From assembly GCA_016802295.1 (NCBI GenBank), contig JAESIW010000071.1, forward strand, positions 582,507-646,506: a stretch of DNA of 64,000 nt. Direction: 5' to 3'. The stretch's first letter is position 1; each line of letters starts with the position of its first letter. Both the position numbers and the translations under genes were made by a program. Source of the DNA: Brachionus rotundiformis. Lineage: Eukaryota > Rotifera > Eurotatoria > Ploima > Brachionidae. Below are positions 31,757 to 43,414 of this stretch, one piece after another. The notes below the pieces were generated by a model, which did no database searches, was not told the DNA's origin, and worked only from the letters and a program-made list of their open reading frames with translations.

Positions 31757-32547
31757 CCGTTAAATTTAGGTTATAATATTGATCAGAATCTAAATTTTTC
31801 TAAATTAGCATGTAGTATATCATTAGTTGTGAATAAAAAATTATTCAGCATTAAGAGACTATTCTATCTATCAACTTCTGTAAAAATAAAGTTCTTTAAG
31901 ACGTTTATATTACCTTATTTTGATTATTGCTCGACTCTCTTATGCTATTTCTCAAAAGAGGCTATAATTAAATTGGCTAAGAGTTATTATTTAACATTAT
32001 TTAAATTGTTTAGGTTCAAATTTGATGTAAATAACTTTAATGATATTAATAACTTCTTAGAAAAGTATGGTTTATATGCATTTCAACATAGAATACTTGA
32101 TAGAATGCTATCTTTTGCTTATAAAAAATTATACTTTCATAATTATCCTGAGAATTTAAGGCAGTATTTAAATAAAAATGACTCAAGAAATTTAATTAAT
32201 ATAAGGAACAGTGAGAATCTGATAGAACCAACTTCAAAATCAGTAAATGGTGAAAAAACATTTGGATTTTTCAACTCAAGACTTATAAATTGCTTTGTGA
32301 TCAAGAGATCAATGTTGAAATTTCCAACATTTAAGCATTCAATTTTTAATAATATCAATTTGATTTTCACAGATTTTGAAAAAAAATTCAAAAAATTTAA
32401 TTTAAACATTTCAATGTTTTACTTTTTTAAATGAGTATTTGAACAATTTATTTTTAATTAGTAAAATTTATTTTATTTAAATAAATGGAGTGTTAATCGG
32501 TCTTTATGACATGGGCACTAGCCTGTTGATTAGCCTTGAAATATATA
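31757..32547 (+). mobile_element. 5'-truncated Jockey/CR1-like LINE, inserted into the older LINE
   Basis: An open frame of about 220 codons (31767-32434) encodes the C-terminal part of a non-LTR RT: LGYNIDQNLNF, KLFSIKRLFYL, FFKTFILPYFDYCST, KLAKSYYLTLFKLF and GEKTFGFFNSRLIN. The RT catalytic core is absent, as expected for 5' truncation. A short 3' UTR with GGTCTTTATGACATGGGC and an ATATAT end follows. The block is flanked by a 13-bp near-identical repeat, AAGTCTTGTTAAA at 31744-31756 and AAGTTTTGTTAAA at 32547-32559, which looks like its target-site duplication. Confidence 0.85.
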
Positions 32548-32875
32548 AGTTTTGTTAAATCTGTATTGTTATTTGAATCTGAATGTTGGAGAATGAATGA
32601 CACACATCTTCAAAAAATTGAAGCATTCCATAAGAATAGTTATGGAAAATTTTGCGAATCTTTTATCCGAAGATCATTACATATTATAGACATATTATAG
32701 AGATAAAGGGCCTAGCCAATCTGCAACATTATAAAGAAAACTATTTAAGTAGCTTGGTCATGTATACTAACAGACAGAACTTCTAGAATTGTAATGTTTG
32801 AGACACCTGAAGGAAAGAGAAACGCTAGAGAACAAAGATCATCTGAAAGAGATCTGAAAGCGATAAAAAAAAATT
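32548..32875 (+). mobile_element. Decayed LINE (RTE-like) C-terminus, 3' part of the split element
   Basis: Directly after the repeat the plus strand reads VKSVLLFESECWRMND and KIEAFHKN, then, after stops, VMFETPEGKRNAREQRSS. These correspond in order to LYGSECW...FH and WTPEG(R/K) blocks at the C-terminus of this LINE family, as also seen at 61893-62375. It continues the relic that breaks off at 31756. Confidence 0.82.
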
Positions 32876-33230
32876 TTATAAAAATAAAAAACAATCATAA
32901 ATATCAGAGTCTATATTGATTATTTTCTATCATTTCATTTTAGAAGAAAAAAAATTATTTTCATCAACACATTATTCTATAAGCCTATCTTGATAGAATT
33001 TATTTATTTTTTATTGCAAAATTAGAAAAATACTGATTTAATAATTTTAGTAAATTTTTTTACTTAATTAAAACGAAAAAAAATTATATATTTTTAATAT
33101 TTATATTGCGATTAACCCATACTTGACCAGGTTTTAAAGCTAATACTAATTTTTAAATACATAAATAATTAATTATAATTAAAAAACAAAAAACTAAAGT
33201 TAAAAAATAAAACCAAAACAAATTAAATAA
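32876..33230. other. Intergenic spacer
   Basis: About 350 bp of AT-rich sequence downstream of the adenylate kinase gene. Nothing recognised. Confidence 0.5.
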
Positions 33231-36200
33231 TCATTCATCTTCATTTCTGACCACCACAATGCCTTTGAATTGTTTCACTTTGATTGTTCCACTCAAGTCC
33301 CTAATGTAAGCCTGTCCAACAATATTAAAGTCAATGGCGTCCTTAATGGCACCACGAGCTATATTAATTATTAAATTAGTATCAACATGTCTGATTATCA
33401 ATTCTCCATGAACAATATTAGATATGATTGTGTCATTTTCCTCATTGGCCTTAACTTGGACCTTTTCGCCTTTTTTCACAATAACAATTATCTCGCCGTG
33501 CTTGGTCGGGTCGTCAACATCGACTGGCTTTGACTTTTTAGGCGATTTTGGCTCACCATCATCATCTTCAATAAAGTCTATCAGCTTGGTTGGACCGTGG
33601 TACATTTCGACTGACTTGTACTCCAGAAAAGAAAAGCCTGATTCTTCATCTGGCCTAAACTCGTGGTTAATTATGTCTTTGATTGCATGTTGGATGGTGA
33701 GCGACACGTCTTCTTTGACTTCTTGGCGCTTTTGGGCCTGATTGGCCACTTGGTGCACTATTTTCTCCACTGTCTCATTCAGCTTGTCCATGCTCAACTT
33801 TTTTTTGTTAACTAAACAGAAAAAAATTAAACCATGTCTCCAAATTTGGACAAAAAAGATTAAACTGACCATCGTTGAGAATTTTTTCAATGTCTTCAAA
33901 GACAAGACCTGGCTCGCGCTCCGAGTCAACCTTTCTCAATTTGTTCTGCTTGTCATAGTGGTCAATGACTGGCTCAGTGGCCTTGTGAAAAGTGTCTATT
34001 CTGTTCACAATAGACTGCTCGTTGTCATCAACTCGGCCTGATGTTTGGCCACGTTTTAGCAGTCGCTGCTTCATGGTCTCATCCGAAGCATCCACAAACA
34101 GCACTATTTCAGGCTGGCCAATTTTCTTCTCAAACTCAAGGCCTTGTTCGACCTTGCGCGGATAACCATCTATCAAAAATCCATTCGATTGATCCACTTT
34201 GTCAATCATGGCCTCTTTGAGCAAGTCCAGCACAATCTCATTTGGAACTAGATCTCCTTTTTGCATCATTTGGTTCAACGCTTCGCCCATGTCCGAGCCT
34301 GACTTAACCTCATCTCTGAGCAAGTCACCACTTGACAAATGAGTGTAGCCAAATTTTTCCACTATTTTCTCACATTGAGTGCCTTTGCCACTGCCAGGTC
34401 CACCAACCACAAATATAATTTTAGCCTCTTCCAACTTTTGCAGCTTTTCGGCCCTCTCTTTCAAGTAATCGTCCATATTTTGCACTTCTTGACCATTTAG
34501 AATTTTCTCAATATCTTTGAAGACCTCGGCAGGTGCTTTTTCCGAGTTGACTCGGCGCACTTTGCCCTCTTTTTCGTAGTGCTCAATGACCGGTTCGGTC
34601 TCCTGATGAAACGTGTGCAAACGATTTTTGATCGTTTGCTCGTTATCATCGACTCTTCCAGACGATTTGCCTCTACTTAACAAACGATGGATCATTGTCT
34701 CATCTGTCGCCTCTACATACAACACAAACTCACATGCTCCTATCTAAAAATAAATTTTTTTTTTTAATTTTTTTAAACTGTTTAATTAATTTTTAATTTT
34801 AATAAAATAAAAAAAAAAAATTAATAGGACTTTTTTTTCAAACTGAACGCCTTGGTCAACTTGACGCGGGTATCCATCAATCAAAAATCCATTCGATTGA
34901 TCCACTTGGTCAATCATGGCCTCCTTGATCAAGTCCAAAACAATTTCGTTTGGAACCAATTGTCCCTTTTGCATTAGATCATTGAGCATTTTGGCTCGTT
35001 GAGTGCCTTTCTTGACCTCGTCTCTGAGCAAGTCACCACTTGAGATGTGAGTGTAGCCAAATTTTTTCTTCATTTTGTCACATTGTGTTCCTTTACCACT
35101 GCCTGGACCACCAACAACAAAAATAATCTTTTTTTCCTTAAGCAAATTCTCTCTACGTTGGCGTTCCTTCTCGGCCTTTTCCTTAAGGTACTCTTGCAGT
35201 GATTGAACCGGTTCTCCATTGAAAATTTTCTCAATGTCTTCAAAGACCTGTTGTGCTGGCTTTTCTGAATTGACTCGTCTCAATTTTCCCATTTTTTCAT
35301 AATGGTCAATTACTGGCAAAGTTTCCTGATTGAACACTTCCAGTCTAGCTTGCCTAGTGGCCTCGTTGTCCTCATTGTTGTCCGATTGTTCGCTTCTTTT
35401 GAGCATGTGACTTTTGATTGTGTCATCACTGGCCTCAACATACAACACAAACTCACACTCGCCAATATTCTCCTCAAACTGGACACCCTGGTCAACTTGA
35501 CGCGGATAGCCATCAATCAAAAATCCCTTACAACCATCCACATTATCAGCCATGGCGTTCTTGAGCAACTCGATGAGAATTTCGTTTGGAACACGCTCAC
35601 CTTTTAGCATCAAGTCTTCCAAACATTTGCCCCTATCCGAGCCAGAGTTTACCTCATCGCGCAACAAATCTCCAATAGACAAGTGACAATAGTCGTACTT
35701 GTCGACCATTAGATCGCATTGTGTGCCCTTGCCACTGCCAGGTCCTCCAATTACAAACACAATCTTTGATTGCTTTACCTTGGCCAATTTTTCTTGGCGT
35801 TCTTTGGCTTTTTTTTCAGCAAGCTCTTTCTCAATGCGTTCTCTCATTTCTTTGGCTTTTTGCTCGCGTTCCAATCTTTCCCTTTCAGCTCTTTCCTGTT
35901 CTTCCTTTTGCTTTTGCTCTCTTTCGGCCTTTTCTCTCTCTCGCTTCTCCTTGCGCTCTTGGTCAGCTCTAGCTTCTTCCTCCTCACGCTCGCGGCGCTC
36001 TCTCTCTCGCTTTTCCTTGCGCTCTTGGTCAGCTCTAGCCTCTTCTTCCTCGCGTTCGCGGCGCTCTCTCTCACGTCTTTCTTTCCTCTCTCTATCTTTC
36101 TGCTCATATTCCAATCTGTCCTTCTCTTCCCTCTCTTTCTCTTCTTCGCGTCTTTTGCGCCTTTCTTCTTCTCGTTTCTCGCGTTGCTCCCGCTCAAGGC

Positions 36201-38792
36201 GCTCTCGTTCCTCCCGGTCCTTCTCACGCTGTTCCCTCTGCTTCTTGAGCTCTTCCTGGTATCTGTTATACTCTTCGTTATCTTCTTCCGATATGCGTCT
36301 AAACATTTGTCTCTCCTCTCGCCTAGGTATCTCATTTTTTTCCCTGACAGGCTTCTGAAAGTCTATGGAGCTTGGCAAATGCATGTCTGGTATGTCAAAT
36401 TTGTGCCGCTTACTCTCAAGGCTCTTCAGCCTCTCGTTTAGCTCATGCATGGACTAAAAATAATCCAATTTAAATTTTATTTATTTTCAAGAGTCTGAGT
36501 GCTAAGCGGGTGGTTCAATACAGGTCTGGACATTTCCAAGCTAGGAGAGCCGATTTTCAAGACCTAAAAGCCATTCAATAACTTTTATATTTATTATTAT
36601 TTATATTATTTTTTTGGGGTTTTATTTTTTTTTTTGTAAGATTATTTCTAAAAAACCTCAAAATAAGACACATAATACGAAACCGGATGAGCTTTTACAA
36701 TTAATCGAACCTGTAATGATTTAGATCTGTATCTATTTCCATTTTCAATGCTTTTATCTCTATTTTCCATGTCCATCTGCACAGTTAGTTTTTTATTTTA
36801 ATTATTGTTTAATTTTAATTAATATTTTTAATTGTTATGATTTTTATTTAAAATTTTAGATTATAATCTGCTATCTTTGCCATAAGTTTATAAAAAATTA
36901 TATTTTTCTGTTGGTACTTGGTAACAGAAAACCAATTAAGTGAAAATCTTTCGCTTTTAAACCGCTTTGACCACTCCTTTAAGTTCATGACAAAACTAAC
37001 TTGACAAAATTTTAATAAAATTTAAAATTATGTTTTTGAAAAAGGGTTTAAGAAGTTTTAAAATTGATAATTAACCAATTTTAGTGACTTTTGATTGCTG
37101 AATGATTTCCCTAAATTTTTTATATAATTACTTTTTTGTAATTGAAGCAATATTTTTTGTCAAAACACTCAGAAATTAATCTAAATTAGACTGGTGTTTT
37201 TACAATAATAGTAACAATTTAAAAAATATAAATTGTTGTCCATGCACAACTTGGTTTAGTGATCATTCGGTTCTGTTCGGCGAATTTGAGATTTAAAATC
37301 CAATTTCTTGATTTTGGTTTTTTTTAATTTGAAGCTGAAGCTGAAGTTTGACCAAAATTATATTTTGAATATTTAGACAAGTAAACATACAAGTCAGATC
37401 ACCAGAATAAACCAAATTTTTAATTAACTATTATTATTATTTATTGATAAAGGCCTCATAGGCAAAGTTTTTAAAAAGAGAAAAAAAAGTTAAGTTTCCT
37501 CAAATTGTAAAATAATAATTTTTAATAGATTTTGTTTAGCTGATCAGATTAAATTTTTTACCTCAAAATAATTTTACCATAAATTGTTGGATTGTTTTTA
37601 AATAGAAATAAATTTGAAAAAAAATTAAAAAATTATTTATTTTTTAAATAAATAAAAATCAGTTTTTTATCATGTTTAAATCAATCAATTGTTTAGATTT
37701 AATTTTGTTTATGAGTGAAAATTTAATGAAAATATTAAATCATTATTATCTTATGATCATTATATCATTAAAACAAAATATTTACTTAAGTTTAGCTAGT
37801 TTTTATTTATAGATAAAGCCCAATTTACAAGTGAATAATCCTTCTTAAGAATCTTAAAATAATACCAGGTGAAAATTGATTGATTTAGCTAACAAATTTT
37901 CAACAAATGTTAACCAAATTATCTTGTATCTAAAAACACCTATCGAATTCTTTTCCTATTTTGGCCTATTTCTTTTTATAATCTCAAGGATTTAATTTAA
38001 TAATTTTACAAAGCTTAGTTAATAATCCAAATCTTTTTTTTTTTCTAATCAATGGCAATGCTTAATTTCCAAAATAAAGATAACAAATCAGACACATATC
38101 TTAGCTTGAATTTAAGATAACAGATTATAAAATAATTTTATCATCTTAAGAATAACAATTAGTTGCTCATGAAAGATTATTCCAATTACCTGAAATAGCT
38201 TGTGACGATGCAACGCAGCGGCCGATCTTTCCAAGCCAGACTCGAATGGGTTGTAGAACGAGGCTCTGCTGTATCGTCTGCTTTTGTTGTCGTACAAGTT
38301 ACATCTTTCATACAAAGCCATTTCGTCTTGTTCCAAAAGACGAAGAATGCGATTCAGCTGCACACCTTGATCTACCACCTAGTGTACAATTATCTATTTT
38401 AGAAAAAAAAAACAAGCTTATTGTCCCAGTCTTACAGTGTCCTGCATTCCGCTCATGTAATGCTTATTTTCCCACCTTTTGGACAAAAAAGAAGAATGGT
38501 AGTCATGATAAGCTCTGTTGGCACTTTCTAATTTAATCGAGTTGTCCTAAAAAAGTTAATAAACTATTAATTTTGAAAAAAGAATTTATCCTATTACATA
38601 GTAGTCTCTGTCAATTGATGGGTATCTGTGTCTGCCAAAGTTGGCAGTGACTGAACTTGCTCGCACAGTCCTTGGCAACGAGGGCTCCCTGGACATAGAG
38701 CGTGTCCTGTAGAGATCCGGTGTGTATGTATCTGCGGCATAGTTATACAATGATCGGCGGTCTTCACTCCTTCCTCTTGTGTATAGAGACAT
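33231..38792 (-). CDS. Three-domain adenylate kinase with charged coiled-coil head
   Basis: Exons inferred on the minus strand: 38792-38598, 38546-38436, 38378-38190, optional 36776-36711, 36453-34831, 34743-33870, 33811-33231, giving 1190 aa, or 1212 with the optional exon. The first 165 residues are basic and Ser/Arg/Tyr-rich. A Glu/Arg/Lys coiled coil follows, then three AK1-type domains, each starting GGPGSGKGTQC (P-loop) with SxGDLLRDE and FLIDGYPR. Domains 2 and 3 have the full lid motif SGRVDDNE; in domain 1 it reads SDNNEDNE, so the lid arginine is lost and activity is doubtful. A 193-aa C-terminal exon is unrecognised. Three fused AK domains recall the sea-urchin sperm flagellar enzyme, so a ciliary role in balancing 2 ADP with ATP and AMP is likely. 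Confidence 0.92.
35936..36067 (-). repeat. 66-bp in-frame tandem duplication in the kinase coiled coil
   Basis: Two consecutive 66-bp units encode the same 22-residue charged segment (core EEEEARADQERKEKR) in the adenylate kinase head. The units differ at only a few bases, so the duplication is recent relative to the gene. Confidence 0.92.
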
Positions 38793-40575
38793 CTAAGCTG
38801 GCTGCTAAAAAGAAAACAAGCACTATATGTATCTTATCTTTATCTGATAGATTAATCTAAGTAAAGAAAAAAAAATTGGAAATTTATCAGCCTCCAAATT
38901 TATAACAGATTTAAGTTGAAGACACTAGATCGATAATATTTTTTTATCTTTCTCAAATAATCACAATCGTTATATTGATTATGATAATAATTGAAAACAA
39001 ACATTTAAATTCCAAAACAATAATGCTTTTTTTGAACAAGGATAAGAGGCGAAGCTTGCTTGCTTGCCTTTACCAGAAAAAATTAAGCTTACATTTAAAA
39101 GCTTCATAAATACTTTATGAATAAAGATATCTAATCGAATTTAATTTATTTTTATCTGTTTACTTTTTTTGTATCGCTGTTAACAAAAAAGGTTAGCATT
39201 TAAAACTCAGCAGTATCAAGTTTCTTGAACTATCTTTGCCAAAACTAATCAATTGGATGACTGTAGAGCTTAATTTATGCAATCAACAATGTGGCTGACT
39301 CTGCCTTCGTTGATAAGCACGCTTTTTTCTATCTCTTTATATTGAGATATCCACATTAATTAGAAAATATTTGTTTATTTTTTTTTAAACTTATTTTAAA
39401 AGCTAAAATTTAAAATTGAGAGCCGAAAGTGGCTGACTGACCATAAAAACATCAAATAACAACTATCTGTTTTAACAGGTATTCTGGTAAAAAGGCAAAA
39501 TATCTTAAAATACCAATCTTTATATTCAACTAATAATAATTCTAACTCGATAATTAACAAAAACAAATCAATATAAGATTATGCAATCAAGATGCGCTGA
39601 AACTCTATTCATTACACGCTTATGTGTTCAGGTGAATATGGTTAAGATGTTGGAAAAGCTTTAAAGTAATGACAATTTGCGGGTGGGAAACAAAATGTTC
39701 CATTCAGTATCTTGCATCATTGTTTTAATTTATAAATAATTAAACAAAAAAAATAAAACTTAAACTCTTTTGTTATTGTTATTTGGAATTTACTTACAAT
39801 TATCCATGTAGCTACTACTCATACTTACTTAATACTAATTTATTACTGTTCTTAAACTCGTGAACAAGCGTCAGTATTAGCTAGGAAAAATAAAAGTAAA
39901 CAAGATAATAAACATCTTGAAAATACCTTATGCTTTTAAAACCATTTACTGACAGATGAACCAAGTTTTATTCTCAAGCAATAATTAAACTAGAACAAAG
40001 CTTAGTGCTTTAAACTAAGTGTTAAAATTTCAATTTACATAGACACAAATGGTGCAATAATTTACTTTATACATTATTATTATATTTTTTGTATAATTGT
40101 TCTAATTTTGGGAAAATTTGATTGATATTTTCAATTTTAACTCTAAACTCTAGTGTTTTATTTGTCTAATTGGACTAAATTCGCTTTGAACCAGCCTAAA
40201 GTATGCTTATGTGAATAAATTGATAAAATTTAATACAATTAAAATTTTCAAATAATTGATTTAATTCGTCATTATATTATTCTTGATAACATCCTCTACT
40301 AGAAAAATAGATAAATAAAAATAGTTTTTAAAAATATTTTATTCGGTTTAAAAAAAATTTTTTGAATTAAACGATCGAAGAATCATTTTCTTATTATTTT
40401 GCTGTTTATAGCGATAAATAAAAAGCAGATTACCTATTTATAATTATATAAAACTATTTAGAAATTTTATTTTTGTTTTGCCTTACTTCAAAAATTTAAT
40501 AGTCTTTATTAAAATAAAAAAAAAATTAGTTTAAAATTTATTTGTAAAATTAATTTAAGAAAAATAGCTAATTTA
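38793..40575. other. Intergenic region
   Basis: About 1.8 kb between the divergent-looking ends of the adenylate kinase (5' end) and the TLCD4-like gene (3' end). It is AT-rich with no open frame of note. Part may be promoter or non-coding 5' exons of the kinase, but nothing specific is visible. Confidence 0.5.
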
Positions 40576-41492
40576 TTAAATTTTCTTCAATTTATAGGTT
40601 TTGGATACAATGGAACAAATGCGATAATACCAATAAATGTTGAGAATGTCAAGTGGTACGCTCGTGCCAATACAAAGTATTTTGTAAATCAAATGAATGG
40701 AGCTCCATTGGGGATATGAGATAAATTGGAAAAAACTTTTCCAAATAGGTACCAATGCAGCTATTCGTACAACTCCGAATGTCACAAATGCTATGAATCC
40801 GTTTATGTTGTATAGTTGAGTATTCTTCATGCCAAGCGAGAGTAAAAACCATCTCATGTTCACAAACAGAGTGGACGCTTCGCTCAAACTGCGAATTGCT
40901 GCTATGAACGCAAAATAGCCATAGTTCTTAAAATTTTTTAATCATAAAATAAAGATAAATTGTTTCTTTTCAAATAATTTTGACCTACAGTGCTTACAAA
41001 GCAAGCAATTGATGAGACCAAATGATGGACAACAAATTGCCAATCGAACAATTCTTTCCAATACCAGATCATGCAAAATAAATCTACATTTAGAAATTTA
41101 TTTAAGTTTTTATTTCTGTAGACCAGCATTTGAGTCCTTACCATATAACAAATAGCCAAATACTAAATTATAAGCTATTACCAAAACTGGACTTCTGTAT
41201 CTAAATGAATCACGAACAAACTTAGATGCTTTTATTTGGCAAATTTTTGGACTTACTCTAGTTTATTTTCGTAAAGGTCATTATCTGTAAGGAGTACGAA
41301 AGCCGCGGCTAGTGTCACAATCAATGCATTTACACACGAAACAACTCTGGATACAAACTGAATTTGTACATGATGATCCAAATTGGCAAATTCTTTATAT
41401 TTTTTGCGGAATAAATCCAGACTTGTGTAGAAAAGAATTGCGAAAAGGAAAAAAGAGGGAATTATCTGTATGTTTGGATTGTCTAATATCAT
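40576..41492 (-). CDS. TLCD4: TLC-domain membrane protein, TLCD4/TMEM56-like (copy 1), 4 exons
   Basis: Exons inferred: 41492-41257, 41200-41142, 41083-40989, 40926-40576, giving 246 aa in frame. About six hydrophobic segments are spread through the protein. Family marks are QIQFVSRVVSCVNALIV, the histidine pair in FVVHHLVSS within exon 3, SEASTLFVNMRWF and LDILNIYWYYRI at the C-terminus. TLCD4 belongs to the TRAM-LAG1-CLN8 superfamily of endoplasmic reticulum or plasma-membrane lipid-related proteins; its precise activity is unknown. The C-terminus is lysine-rich (KLKKI), compatible with an ER retrieval signal. Intron positions match those of the neighbouring copy 2 exactly. Confidence 0.9.
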
Positions 41493-41941
41493 TTATTTGC
41501 ATATATTGTTGATATAAAAATGCTGGTAAATAGTCTAAAATTTGACTTGGTTTTTGGTGAAATTTTTATTTATGAAAATTTATTAAAACTTTTGAGTATT
41601 AGCTATAAGCGAAATTCTTAATTATAATCTGCATTGCAAATTGGCTTCAAATTCACAAGTTATATTTTTATTTTTCTTTGTAATAATTGCTTATAAATCT
41701 TTCATTAAAATAAAAAATGTAAAAAAATTAACTATATCTAAAAATAAACAAGTATTTGCTCATTTAAATAGTAATTATTATAATCTACTTTTATTTTTAA
41801 TCAATAATGAATCATTTTCATATTTATATTATCAATATCACCTTGATATTTTATAATTTTTATATTGTCTAAATAAACTTTAAATTAAAAAAAAATTAAT
41901 AATTTATTTATTTAAATTTTTTAAATATGATTTTGTATTAA
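41493..41941. other. Spacer between tandem TLCD4-like genes
   Basis: About 450 bp of AT-rich sequence. A 71-codon open frame here is of low complexity (Asn, Lys, Ile) and I do not accept it as a gene. Confidence 0.5.
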
Positions 41942-42845
41942 TTAGTTTTTTTTCGGTCTGAACGATTTGTACACTATTGAGATAATTCGTGAATACCAAT
42001 AGATATTTAGCGAGTCGAGAACCACTGCATTTGAAGCGCAGATAATTATTAGGAACGATTGAACTTGTGGCCAATCTGGATAGCTTGGATAATCTGAGAA
42101 CTTGATCCAAAATGGAATGATTGGAGCTATTCGAACCAGACCAAAGACAATGAAGCCTAACAAGCCGTTTATAGTGTACAATTTGGACTCTTTCATGGAC
42201 AAAGTGAGTAAAAACCAGCGCAGGTTTATAAATATGGTCGAGCCTTCGCTCAACAACCGAACAACAACGAAGTATAAAAAAACTCCATAATTCTTAATTA
42301 TTTAAAAGAATAAATTTCTAATTAATAAGGAATAAATTAATTTTTACCAGACTAAAAATGACCGAGATCAGGGCGATTATGTGGTGAAGAATAAATTGGA
42401 TGTCAAACAATTCTTTGTACCAAATTATCATGATTAAATCTTTTTTTGTAACAAAAAAAAATATAAAATCATTATCAATTAGAATTGAGGTGACTAGATA
42501 CCATTTAGGAAGTAAGCTAGAACAATGCAACAATTTACCACGAGCAGTGGAGAAATGTAGCTGAAAAAAATCAATTAATCAATTTTATTATTTGGTCACT
42601 TGGTTAGATATTTACACTATTTTTTGAGATATCAGGTCATCTGTCATCAGAATAAAGATGGAAATGAGGAATACTAAAATGGAATGAACGCTTGAGACCA
42701 CTCTGGACACAAATTGTATTTGAAGCTGTGAGCTTAAATTACGAAATGATTTCCAATATTTTCGCATTGAGTGTAGACTCGCGTAGAATACAAATAAAAA
42801 GAATAAGAAAAAAAAACCTATTTGAAAGTAAACTGTCTCATACAT
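41942..42845 (-). CDS. TLCD4: TLC-domain membrane protein, TLCD4/TMEM56-like (copy 2), 4 exons
   Basis: Exons inferred: 42845-42616, 42560-42502, 42439-42348, 42292-41942, giving 243 aa in frame. It is the tandem paralogue of the gene at 40576-41492, with the same exon phases and near-equal exon sizes (230/59/92/351 against 236/59/95/351 nt). Matching motifs are QIQFVSRVVSSVHS, FILHHIIAL, SEGSTIFINLRWF and LDSLNIYWYSRI. The HH pair is kept, so both copies look functional. The C-terminus is FRPKKN. Sequence identity by eye is moderate, so the duplication is not recent. Confidence 0.9.
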
Positions 42846-43414
42846 TATTAGTATATTATTTTTAACTAAATTAAATAGAAAAAAAAATTAAGTATCAGTC
42901 GAATTTTCGTTCTTTATTTGTCAAAATTTAGATAAAATTTTCTTTATTTATAAAACATGATATAACATAGAACAAAAATAATTTTGAAATAAATAAATTA
43001 GTCAACGTTTTAATCAAAAATCATCTAGAATTGATTTATTTACGTAATTATGCTTAGCAATTGATTTTCGTTGTCAAAATAAGTTTTTATGTGATTTAAA
43101 AACAAAACCAAATTTAAAAAACTTGATTTTTTTCAAAAATAAATTAATTTTATGGATGAAAGATTGTAATTTATCTAAAATAAATAATAATCAATAAATA
43201 TATTAGAAAAAAAAATATATTTTTGATTGTTTAGATTAATTTTTTATTATGCAACTTGGAAACCAGGGCACTCAACAACAAAAACAATTTTCTTTTTTTT
43301 TTCTAAAAAGACAAAAAAAGTGTCACTATGAAAATAAATTAAAATTTTTTAAAATTTCAATAATTTGAAGCTTTTTTGATAATTACTAAATTAATTTTTA
43401 ATCTAGTGATAAAA
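42846..43414. other. Divergent promoter region
   Basis: About 570 bp between the divergent starts of TLCD4-like copy 2 and TAF5. It should hold both promoters; AT-rich, no motif stands out. Confidence 0.5.

Noticed and set aside
35699..36441. Two long plus-strand frames (about 220 codons) opposite the adenylate kinase head
   Set aside because: They mirror the repetitive Glu/Arg/Lys codons of the kinase coiled coil, giving Ser/Arg- or Leu/Phe-rich nonsense.
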